Below are positions 36,609 through 49,400 of a stretch of DNA of 64,000 nucleotides, one piece after another. The position numbers were made by a program, and so were the translations under genes. Source of the stretch: Acanthaster planci (Eukaryota > Echinodermata > Asteroidea > Valvatida > Acanthasteridae); contig NW_019091374.1 of NCBI RefSeq assembly GCF_001949145.1, positions 532,579 to 596,578 on the forward strand, given 5' to 3'. A model generated the notes under the pieces. The model was not told where the DNA came from and made no database searches. It worked only from the letters and a program-made list of their open reading frames with translations. Numbering within the stretch: position 1 is the stretch's first letter; each line of letters starts with the position of its first letter.

Positions 36609-39600
36609 GAGCAGTCAAGCAAAGGTCAATCGTGGAAGTATTTTATTCGGGAAAGATTTAGTCGGCATTGTTCGGGTCAAGCTAAACCCTGCGATCCCTT
36701 TACATGGCATGAACTTCCAAGTGCAGGCATGCGCGCCACTTTGGTTGAGAGAACCTGGTGAGCGAATGAGTGCATGTCAGATTGGCTGTCATAGAATTAT
36801 GGAAGACATTTGGCACGCACATCGGGTTGTTGAGAGTGTTATCCGACAGCGAAGAAAATGTGGGTGACTGGGTTTCTCCACTGGAACTGTGTAGGACCAC
36901 TCTGGTCTTATCATGAAATTGAAGGCGAAGAGACTTCATGTACAGGTTTGCACATTTTGAATCAATTAGGATCTCTTGTGATAACATAGTTATAGCGACC
37001 AGACAAATTACTTTGTTATAACCGGGACTTTGCCATAAAAGGAGTCTGAAAACAGAGTAGACGTAACAAGAACTGAAGAGATTTCGCTGTTCAAGTTGCA
37101 GAATTTGGGGGGGGGAACTTCCTATTACATCTTCAGATGTCCTTTTTCTTGTACAGTTACATGTATCATACGTCAGCTTGATGTATGGCAAAATAAAATG
37201 TTAACCTTTAAAGGCATATACAGTTAAGATCTGATTTCATTGTGTTTGTTTTTGGCATTCCATCAATATCCTACTTATTGACTTAAGCCATTCAAAGAAT
37301 TTTGTTATTTATATCTATATTTTCAGCTCTCTTCAGATATTTAAATGTTTAAATTTTGCTTATTTTAAAACTCTGTTTCTTTGTTTCATCTTTATTTTGA
37401 CGTGAATATACACATTCTTGGCATGATGCCTGTATAGGCAATTTACACATATTCACATGAAGGTAAGGTATACCAATATAGGCATACAGTGCTTTGTGCT
37501 GTCTGGTGGACCCCTCATATTAGACTTTTAAAAGCAAGGAGAACCTTTACAAGCATCTATTTGCAAGATTAAACATTAAAAAAGTACACACACAGATGTT
37601 CAGATGATACTATAAAATCAGTTTATTGCGCAAACTCCAGTTAATGCTTTCAACAGTAATAAAGTCTTGTTTCCAAGGAAGTATTCTGCATTTTCTTTTA
37701 TGATTCATGTCACATTTTTGGTTGACCACCATTTGTAACTGCTCTGAGCATGATGACTGTATTGTAATACAGGCAAGTGTAGCCAAGTGTCCTGTCAGTC
37801 GAAGGCCTCGTCTGTATCTTGTGTCTAGAGGTAGATCTCGGTCTTTGCTGGGTGAAAATATATGGGCACATGTATACAATGAAAGTAGCTCCAGTTTTGG
37901 AATAGCGTGTTTGATTACTTCCCTTGGGCCTACTCATGCAAGCGTAACTGCATTTAATTTGACACTCAAGTGACTTATTGCTCCGCTTACTTGGCCTGGC
38001 TCAAGTAACCGAGTTGCCGTGGTGACTACTTGGGACAGTACCCCACATTACGGTGCCAAAAAAAAAAAAATGGCAGTTAGATCAAATGATGTGAAGAAAA
38101 GCTGCAGATGGTTCAGAAGAATTGTTCCATAAGTGGCAATTTGGCTCACATCATTTAGGTTCTGTAAAAGACAGGCCGGAAGCGTGAGTGTGGATTTCCA
38201 CTCCTGGGGATAGACGAAACTCATTATGCAAATTTAATGACCTCTTGGCCCGGTTAGGGTTCCTAGAGGAGCTGGAGATCATTCCCTCATTCTAGAGATT
38301 ACATATGCCCCTTTAAACCTGTGATGACATCATGGGTTGATACAAGTGAAGTAATCAAATGTACTGGAGGCCTGTTTCAGAAAGCATCGTACATGGTCAC
38401 TGCCCATATGTGCTTATCATGTGAAGAAACTGCGCGTTTATGCACATGTACATGGTAACAGTAAGCTGGGTTTACAAGGCATGTACGCAACACAGAGCTG
38501 TACATGCGTACACGTATGTGTGAGAAGAGGAAGTTGGGACAACTTAAGATACAGAAGCCATTTTGTTCCCAATTCCCCGTGTGTGTTTACATGCGCACTC
38601 AAAATGATCACATGTCCAATATTATTTACAGCGATTAACTGATTGGAAACACAACGGCATCTTACATTCACATCATACATGACATCATGTCGCAACTCTC
38701 TGTATGCCGCTCTGGACCCACACACTGGAGTTGCATCTGGCTGCACGCCGATTGCAAAAAAGGCACCGTCATGAATCAGAACTTGGGCTGTAATGTGTTG
38801 CACATCGTAACTTTGACTCAGCATGAGAGAAGATGTACGGTCATTGTACATGCATGTTAGGAGTTACATGCCATCAAGTGCTGAGGCACTTACATGTATG
38901 TTCAAGAAATTTGAAATGTGTGGTTGCCAATTTTTGTATTGAGTGTTTTGGCAGTCAACCTCAGTTCATGGAAATGCTTATTAAGTACTGCTTTCACAGA
39001 ATGTCTTGTCCATATCATTTACAATATTCACAAGTTATCTGCATACTCTCCATATTTTATCCAAACCATAATATGGTTAATCTCAAACTGTCAAAAAAAA
39101 AAACCATGTTATGCCCACCGTTTAAAATTCACACATAAACTCTGTAATGCTTCTCTTTAAAAAACTATATGGCAGTAGCCTGCATAATTTTTGATTAGCA
39201 GCAAATATATACACACTGATGCTAGCAATTTTACAACTTTGCCCTCAGAAGCGATAAGGAAAGCATTTCTTCATTTTCACAAATACAGCATTGATAATGG
39301 TATCAAAAAAGAGGATATTAACTGGTTCATGAAAAACAGCTGGAATTTCACACACATGGACATGCAAACGATTCTGTACACCTTTACGCACTTGGGGGAA
39401 AAATATATCCAGCAAGAAATGAGACCAAGGGGTACCCCCCCCAACATGTCCAATCGCTGTACACACTCTAGACTATTGTTACCTAACACATCCCCCCTGG
39501 ATGTCTGAAAAGAATTCCTCAGATTCCAGTGAGACAATGACCGACACAAAGCAAGGGGGGTTCTCTCGGTCTCAAAATCTTTCGTTCCCGGAATGACTGG

Positions 39601-40442
39601 AATGATTCAGCAGCATTCAGTTTGAATTAAATGCGACTGTCCTAAAATTTCACGCCAATCCTAAGTTTCCAGACCTTTACATAAGTTTCTGTATGCTTTA
39701 ATATTGACAATCAAAAACTCACAGAGGGTCATTTTTTTCCCTTGAAACTACCCAGCATTGACAAGGCACAATGAATGACAAAGCAATGTAAATTATCTAC
39801 AGCCAGTTGCATCAAACTGCTTATCGTCAACTTGTGTACAACACTTTTCTTCTAAAATAAAGCAACAGCAGGAAGCATAATTGCAATGTTACTTCCCTAA
39901 TGAATGAGGCACAATGTTTTAAGGCACGGAAACAAACTACACATCAGCTCCATAGCATGGAAGAACTACAGTGGATTTAAACTAGCGAGGCACCTGACTC
40001 ACATCTATAGATGAATCTAGGGACGTTTCAATGGACACCATCCACAGCTTTCTCAAAATAGCAGAGAAGCTTTGTGTTGGGTTCTGTACAGAGTTATATC
40101 TTCCTGTCGACACTGAACTTTGACCATTCTGTAAACCGGGTGTCCAGTAATTTTAAACTCATTTTGTGTGGTGAGATCACATGCATTGAAAATGCATATT
40201 GTTAACTATCCCCACATTTGATGGAATGCCACACGGACATAATGTACAGCACTGCTCAGGTGAAGCATACAGATGGTTTACCAATGCTGTCGCATCCCTC
40301 TTTACGGCCATCTTGGTGGGCTAATGTTGTCATATGACACTGCTCCAGTCCTGCAGCACTGCCGTACACCACGGTGTGGTATTTGCCCAGAACATGATAT
40401 TTTAGTTATTGACTAATGAAATCTAGACCGAGAAACACTTAT
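36609..40442. other. tail-to-tail region, 3' UTRs of TMEM18 and the kinase
   Basis: No further coding exon is supported. The left part is probably TMEM18 3' UTR (AATAAA at 37192). On the minus strand the first AATAAA noted below the kinase stop is at 37627-37622, which would give a very long kinase 3' UTR; that is an inference. Two fairly long open frames (minus 36700-37191 and minus 38438-38851) lie here but match nothing I know and lack splice support. Confidence 0.4.
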
Positions 40443-43400
40443 TTATGTTGCAGCTGTCTCCCCAAGTAACTCACTGACCAGGTAGCACGTCTCCAAGTGC
40501 TCATTCTCAACGGTGTGTTTCAGCTGAAGGCTGCAAAGATTTAAAAGCAAAAAAGAAACAGTCATTAAAAAAGGGCTGATCTTCTTTTTTGGAATCGGCA
40601 AGTGACCATCTCGGACAACCTGTGGGACTCAAATCAAGTCAATTTCAAACTATTAAAAGGGCAGTTCCACGGTGTCGGATGCACATTTTGGACACTTCAA
40701 CAGTGTGTGTTATTATACTTATAATCCTGAAGCAGATTTTGATTTTGATAAAAGACATCAGCTAGTTGGTACATTCATTTAAGAACAAAACTTCTCACTC
40801 AGAATTACTATCCTTGTTGAAACTGACTCATAACACCATGGTGTTGGACGTACTCAGAGAAAGTTAAATTTTGAGTTTCTATTTTTGTATTACAAACTCT
40901 GTGAAATGCTAGGATCTGAAGAAGTAGTTTTCCTGTGTTTAGTTTTAGCAGACCCTTGTTAATAAACGTCAAGGCAAGACACATTTTTATCTTGTGACTT
41001 TCAGATAAAGCATTTACTATATTGGTGTCGGACGTACATTTTTTTGGAGTCGGACGTACACGTCCAAACTGACTTTTCAGAATAAAAGGTTATCAGTTCA
41101 AACCCAAGCTTGTCTCATTTTTCTACCTTCATGAAGGCTTTAGTAAACTTTCCAAACCAAAAGAAAATGCCAAGCCATACAAAAATCATCAAAAGCAACT
41201 GGAAAGGAACTGGATGATGGGGTATTAAGGGAAACAGTATGAAGGAAAACATTGTCTAGAAGTATATATGCAATATTTGCTCATTTAAACAAGTCACGTA
41301 CTGTCAAACATTCAAACTAAAAAAAAAGTTTTCTACAGTTGACAATCCTTTAGATAAATAAATCAAATTGAAAGACAATTGCATACATGTACCTGTAAGG
41401 TCTTTTGGTCTTAGAACATGAAATTAAACATTTTTGTATGACAAATGCTGCGTGTGTACTAAGCTGCAATTGTAAAGATTTCCAGTTCACACTTCACAGG
41501 TTATAGTTCACATGTAAAATCCAAAAAGAAGCTAAATGAGTAGATGTCCTTTTAGATGACTACACAATCAAAGGAATGGGCTAGCAATTAGGCTGAGAGA
41601 TTATCCTTTTCACTGAAATTTAAGACTAATGGCATAATGATTTTAAAACTACAGTCTTACATTGTACATGTATGTTTTATGATAGATACTGTACATGTAT
41701 ATGCCATGGAAGCATACAAGTGGAACACCCCCTTTAATTCCTCAAGCAACACAAAGTGAAACCAATTGATTTTACATGTACCTTGAACAAAGGTATAAAA
41801 AAAACACACCTTTGTTTAGTCTTTGACAATTCTTCTTTCTTGATGTGGATCACATGTACATGTATACAACACCTAGAACTTGTCTTCATCAAAGCTCACA
41901 CTGACATGGTTTACTTCTGAATACATGCAAAGTACATGTTTGTCCACACATGACACATGTGGAATGGTTTTGAGCCCTAATTAGGACCTTATTAGGATGA
42001 GTATGTCCAAATAGTCAAATTTATGCAAATTAGTAAACAACAAAAGTGAAGCCTATTTGGTTTACAAAAGGTTGGGGCCTCATTTCCATGTATGCAAATG
42101 AGGTGGTAGTGGTTTCTGTACAATGTAAAAGCATTGCATTGCCAGTAATGTATGGTTCTGACAGTGTCTGACGTACAGGGTGTCGGATGTACACAACTCA
42201 TTGTGCTTTGTATTGTCAATTTGGCAGTCTTTTGTTAAAGGGTGCACTGAGGGAATAAAAAATTATGTCATTTTGGTGTTGAACGTACATAAGAAAAGTA
42301 AGTGTTATAAAATAAGACATTACATAGAATTTCAAAAGGAAAATGAAAATTCATTTCTGTCATTGTTTACTTATTGGGGCACTCTTCAAACTGTAACAAA
42401 ACTGGAACAAAAAAATTATTATAAGGCTGAAAAACAGAAAATCTTTCAGAGAGGAAACATTTTCCCCAATTTCTCAGTATTTAAAACCAATTTTTCAGTA
42501 TCTTATAAAAGCCAAATTCTTGAATGTTGTTAGAAATGAAGTATGTTTCATGAAAGTGTACACCATAAGCTTCAAAATGATATTTTGGCCCAGAGGTTGA
42601 TGTTTCCTTGGAACTGCCCTAAACATGCATGAAGAAAGAGTAGAACTCATTTTTAAACACAGCCCGGAGTCTGTCATTTGATTGTACATTCAGTTTTGCC
42701 AGGCAAAAATCTCTTTTAGACGCAGAACATTTGCCCCTGTAGCATCCTCGGTGTACCTATGAGTGCGAGTATCCATTCACCCAATCTTGGTCATTCTAGT
42801 GACTGATTCATGTAATCTACAGCATCCTCGGTGTACAAATGAGCACGAGTGTCCATTCACTCAATCTTGGTCATTCTAGTGACTGATTCATGTACATTGT
42901 AATCTGCTGCAACAGCCATTTCACAACTGGACCTGGACTTGCCTTGGACCAGACAATTTGGAAATGGACTTGGGCTGGACTCAGACATATAATGAACTTG
43001 GGCTTGACTTGGAATTAAGACTATGGACACAGCTCGGCTTGGATGAAGTGGGCTCAACTGCATCACTGCCCACGTGGAATGAATTCACAAAATCAATTGC
43101 TGTACATCTCATTCAGTCCTATCATATCAAACCAAAGCAGCTGTTTTTAACCCTACCTCCCCAGAGTGATTTACTAGGAACCATACCCATTCACACAAAT
43201 TCCAACACCATATGGTAAACTGTGCACAAAAACTGTTGGACTCTGTTTATTTTGGGTATGCCTGAACCCAGGTTAAAGCACAAGCAGTTTAGGGGTACAG
43301 TACCCAGTGCCACAAATTCACACACTTTACCGGTGTTCAATTCTGTGTGGTTGGGGAAGGTTAGGGTTAATACATGTAAGCTAACCGTCCCCCCAAAGGA

Positions 43401-46400
43401 CTAGGTACCCATCATTTAACTATCAATTACTTGGGTGCTTTGTTGTGGGGTAGTCATCACAACCTTAAAGAGTCTATGCAAAGCACCTTTGTGTTTTGCT
43501 CACTTGTTTCCAAAATTTGGTCTGTTTTTAAAAGGTAATTTGCTTCCTTTTGGGTTTTTATGCTCACGTCAATTTCCAGATTCATGAGTAAAACAGTATT
43601 GTCATTCCACGGAGAGCACCTCAATGCTGCATTGGCTTGTGCACAGAGAAACGGCAGGAATCAATGACCCTTTTTCTGCGTGTGCTGTGCCTACCTGATC
43701 ATGTCCTGCGACAGATCCTCGGGGCTGGAGGACACACGCTTGCCGCACTGTGCCTGGATCTTGGCAAAAACCTCCTCCCCAAGGGAATCAATGCAATGCC
43801 TGCAAGAGACCAAGAGTGAGATAACGAGATAAAAATGGCTGGCACACTCATACGCTGTACATCCAATCAAACATATCACCGAGGCACAAGTCTCTTCATT
43901 ATCACCAGTAGAACTATATACCTACTAGAGCGCGAAGTGAACCCTGCTGGATGGATCCAAGGTTGTGCACAAATCTATGGAAAACTTGAATTGTTTTTGC
44001 TATTTGCATATCTGCGTCTTCTAAAATGATGTGCCCGTCGCAGACAAGTGCATATATGCTGCTCACATCAAATCCAAAGACAGGAAACAGGAGAATGGTG
44101 TACTTGTACATTGCATTTGGACTACGGTTAGGCACTTGTTCCATCTTATTTTATTATGTCCATAAAGACACATAAATTAAAAAAATCAAAGCTTCCCTGC
44201 AACAGGGAAAGACAAGTTAGCACTGTAGTAATTTAATATAGCTCTCTGTTATTACCTGATCTCAGTGCTGGCTTAATAGGTAGTTTTAAACCTATTGTCA
44301 AAGCAGGTTGAAAACAGCTGTACAAAGCATGGAAATCTCTTAACTCCTTGACGGCGGGAATTTCTTGCCGAAAGCCAACTCCAAGAATTCCAGCCTTGCT
44401 TGGCCACGAAGGCCACCTGCCAAACCGCAAATTCTCGGTTTGTGGCCCTGCGTGCTCTGCACGCTTTGAATTACACGGTGAAAAGGCTGATTGTTCGGTG
44501 GCATGCGGCTCTACTCACCCTTCCACATTCCTGTTGCCTCTTTTCAAAGTGGGGACTATTGTGAATCTGGTGATTATGATACAAATTCGGTCTTTTCATT
44601 TCTGGGCTACGCACAAAGACCAATTACCATATATACAAGAGCCAGGATCTGCCTTCTTTCACTGTGTTCGCTCGAGCATGGCCGAGAATAATAGTTGAAA
44701 AGCGGGCTCAGGATCTCAATTTTTATGGCGTGTCTAGCCGCCTCCCGGCCCGAAGGGGTTAAGTTCACAACAACTTTCAGTAAAGTCCATCTCTGCACGG
44801 CACAGAGATCAATAAGGGATCACGACAACAATTGTTTATCAAAAACTGGTTACCCAAAAGTGGCATGCAATAATTACTAACCGTGACTGGTTCCCTGCCT
44901 TCTGCTGAGCGATAATTTCCCTTAATATAGACACAAGCAATTCACTGTCTTCCCAACCTATCTTGATCTGCCAGTGCAGTGTCTGACTGACCGACCAACT
45001 GATTGACCCATCGATTGACTGACTCTCGGCTGACTTACTCTCTGAGCAGCTGTCTGCAGCGGGAGGCGGGCCGTTGTTCCTCTTCCATCTCGTCTTCAAA
45101 GTCATCCTCGTAGTTGGCCTCTACCCCAACAGCCGTGCGAGCATGGCTTAAGATCTCTTCCAAGTTCTGCTGGCAAGACACAAACCAACTACATAGATCA
45201 GTCAACATTTTGTCCCTAACAGCCTTCGACGGGCCTTCAAATCAGACATCTGCCAAGATTTCATTCCACAGCAAAATACATCATTTTCTTCTCTAGCACG
45301 GTCCCCATCCATTTATAAGATTGCCAGCAAAGCAAAGTGCATGCAAACTGCAGAGGCAGGACCTTTATGGCCTTTCTGAGAAGTGAGGCAACATTTCAAG
45401 TCTTTTTGCATGCTTTTGAAAGAGAACTGACGAGGAAAAATCAACTTTCATTATTTGAAAAAAACCAGGAGGGGATCCGCTTTGGAACAACATATATCTC
45501 CATGCCTGATAAAGTATCGGCAAATCTTACAACACTGAGAAAGATGGTTAATCTTTCTTATAGATGACTGTTAGATTTAATACTGATGGAGCGGTTACAG
45601 AATATCTAAAGTAGGGTGCAAATTATAATGAGTACAAAGACAAGAGCTAGCCACTTCATTCAAGCCAATCAGCTTAAAATTGTTTTTTGAAACACATCGA
45701 TGTACACCAAAACTAAGGTCCTGGGTCACCGCCACAAATTCTATTTTCTTTTATGATGTCTTTTAATTTAAAAACACGTATGTTGGATCCCTGTGATTTT
45801 TAAGATGGGTTAATTGAGACAGTTTTGGGGCCTCAAAAATTGTCAGTTTGAGGCAAATGCCTGGGCATCTCAACTGAATATTACGGCAATAAAGCCTGGC
45901 TTATTCCAGCCCCAAGCTAGTTTCCAGAATTCATACCTCGTCTGAGTCCACATCCTCAAAGTCGTCGGCATACTCTTGTTCCCCCGGCTGGGCTAGAGGG
46001 CTTGGAGTCTTCCCTCCTCTTTGTGGAGAGGGCGTGGCAGCTGAGGGGTGAGGGGAGGGGCTTAACAGCCCTTGGGGCGGGTCTGCGTCCTCGTCATCAT
46101 TGTCATCATCACTGCAGCTGCCAACAACTTCTTCCACGATCTCTGTATTGACGTGAGAAGTGGTTTAGTGATTAGAGGAATACAACAGCATTTAACCACG
46201 GGCATTGCTAGGCTTTGCTATGGGGGGGGGGGAAATACTCAGCTGGAAACTGACAAACCATTAACGTGGAATATTGGGTTGACTGCAAGGTATTTTCAAG
46301 TAGATTTATGATTTTCATCCCTTTAACCCCTTTGTTTTTCATTCTTTTTCTCTTCTTTCTCATGATTTGTTAATTTTTTAACTCCCACACCCCCCTCCAA

Positions 46401-49400
46401 TGATGCTCATGGTATTAACCAAAAAAATGGAACCTTTACGGAGGCACACCGGCCGCAAAATGTTACCAAATTCCCAAACTTTCCAATAGCAACAAGCTTC
46501 ATGTAAAGTAACAGTAGCTGGGCTCTACCTTCCTGAAACCTGACCCTCCCCAGGTTCTTCAAAATCCACCTCCAGCTGAATCAATGAAAGCTGGCATAAC
46601 GTTGCACGATACGAAAAGACTCAACCAATGCACAGTAGAGCTGCACAAAGTACGTTTGGTCAATTTGACAAAAACGTGCTCGGCGTCACAACATTTTGAT
46701 TATTTTAAATATCTTGAGCAAGGTCAACCACAGCTTTTCCAAAGGCTGTTCCTCTACAAGCTTACAACAATCATGAAGCAGTTGCTGAATTGGCTCCACC
46801 TACCCTTGTAAAAGATTTTCGTCTTTTCTTTACAAGACGCGGGCAGCAAATCTCAAAAGTTCTCTGGCATCCAAACAAGTATTTCATACCCACCCCCCTT
46901 AAAAAAAACCTGAAGCTGTGCATTGTACGTATGAACCTTGAAAAGGTGAGCATGAAACTAAAATATTTAGTAAAAGCTTTCATTTCCGATTTGTCCGGTG
47001 CAATTTAAGCCACCCCAAAGAATTTGTTATACCGGTCACAGACTTATGCCATGGACAATGAATCAAATGTGTCATACTTCGCTGAACAGCTTCTGTGATA
47101 AACTGTGGCTTAAGTGGGGCGCTCTTTGGAAGCGCGTCTTAAAAGCTTTTAGTTCATGCAAGATACTGATTGTCTAAAGTCTGTCATGTTTGCCAAGTAT
47201 GTATTGCCCCATCTTGATATTTGGTAGTAAACTTGGTACTTGGAAAGTGTTCAACTGCAACTCTGAGGAAAAGCAAATGAGGAAATTTGCCTTCGATGTC
47301 CTCGTCTGCGTTCTTGCTGCTGCATTCACTGAGCACCTCATCCACCACTTCGTCATCATTGTCGTCTTCGTCCCCATCATTCTCACTGCTGGAGAAGTCG
47401 TCTGAATATTCCCCGGAATCCTTGGGTTCCAAGGACCTTCTGGTGGCTGTTTCTGGGTAGTGGACAAAGTCACAAAGAGACATGTTCACCGCCGACCAAT
47501 AGCAAACATTTCTACTGGTGACACTCACAAAACTCCTCCATCCCTCATAGATCAACGTTCAAATTCACCCAAGTATCTTTTTCCAACACTCCTGTCGCAC
47601 GGTGAAGTTTCATGCCAAGCCTTTCTTCAGAATATTTTCACTGACAATGTCCATTTCGACACCAACTTTGTGAAATTCGAAACCATTCTGATAAAACACA
47701 GTTGAGCATAAACCATTGAATATTCAATTAGAAATACATAAATGCTCCTGCAAACACCATAGCATGCAGAAAGTGACTGTTACAAGTAGTATATGTAGAT
47801 TATAACTAGCCTCCTGAGGTGATCAATTGTGCACAATGATGGAGTGAATGGTAAAAAAGGTATTTGTAGGTATTTGGGGGACACAATTGAATGATCTATG
47901 ATCAAACAAGCTCAACATAGACTTTACAGATATATTCAGCACTGTCTTCATAGATACCAAATTTCAATCAATTCTAAATAACCTAGCACCAACTGAACCC
48001 CCAAGCTCACCTGCATTGTGGCTGTGGTCTCCCTTCTTATTCACTTTGCTGCTGTTATCCGAGGAGTTGGACTCCACCGACTGTCTCACCAGTAGGACTT
48101 GCTGCCACTGTCCTTCCTTCTCGGTAATGAAAAGGTTCAGGTGCTTTTGGACGATGGGAAAAGCTAGAAGAGCACTTGCTCTGATGGAAAATTGAATAAG
48201 AACAATATGAACTCTGTGAAAGAAGGTGTCTTACTTTAATCGTGTGTACACTACTCAGGAGATGCAACTAGGAACATAACAAGTAATGCACAGTGGGTGC
48301 ACCTCCTTTTGTTTCAGCTGAATGTGCACAAACATTTAACATCTCCAACAGAATGTGCACAAACCCATGTCTTTAACTGAATATGCACCATCTTGTAGTG
48401 TTTTCAACTGAATGTGCACAAACCCTAAGTCTCTTTGACTGAATCTGCACAAACCCTGAGTCTCTTCAACTGAATGTGCACAAACCCTAGGTCCCTTCGC
48501 TTGAATGTGCACAAACCTTAGGTCTCTACAACTAAATTTGCACAAATCCATGTCTTTTTTATGCACCAGCTTGTAGTGTTTTCAACCCGATGTGCACAAA
48601 CTCAGTATCTTCAACAGAATGAGCAAAAACCCTTAGCCTTTTTAAACTGAATGAGAAAAAGTCCATAGTAGTTTTAACTAAAATGTGCACAAATCCACTA
48701 CGACTTAATCTGAATATGCACAAACTATATCGAATTAAACATGCACAAAAATCTAGTGTTTCCAAATGAATGTCATTTTAATGTCTTTTTAAGAGGAGAG
48801 CACACCTAGCCACTGGTACCACAAATATTCTCATTAGAATACACTAAAATTGCAATTTTTACCACAGACTCCAAAGAAAAATGCAACATGCATCTGACCT
48901 CCCCCCTCCATTCCTCCAATCTACAATGACCATGTATGGATGCTGTAATTACCAAAAACTTACCCTGGTCTTTGGTCTGGTTCCTTGACTAAGATTGCTG
49001 CAATCAGCTGCTTCATTTCATCTGAGTACATGGACGGAATTTCCTGTTGGCAAAAGCCGGGGGAAACCCAATTCAGGCTTTCACTGGTTGATCTAACTCC
49101 GTATAAACCAGGACAAATTTGGCAATTTAGTTGAAGCAATAACGAACTAACATAGTTATTACTGAATCCTGTAATTTATTACAATTATGCACATTTCAGT
49201 GTTGACCAGCCAATGGGTGACGGTCTCGATGACCTACAATGGAAGGTACATGTAACCAAATTTAAATATGTAGCATGTACACATGTTATACAAACACTGA
49301 ACATGTATGAGTGCAGTGGTCGGAATAATTTCATGTGGTGACATGCTGAATGTTATTATTCCATGAGGAATCATGTAGAATAGAATTTCAATATGTCGAC

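Noticed and set aside
36700-37191. 163-codon minus-strand frame
   Set aside because: Antisense to the TMEM18 3' UTR, with low-complexity and odd composition and no family match.
38438-38851. 137-codon minus-strand frame
   Set aside because: It lies in the presumed 3' UTR of the kinase, has no splice context and no recognised domain.
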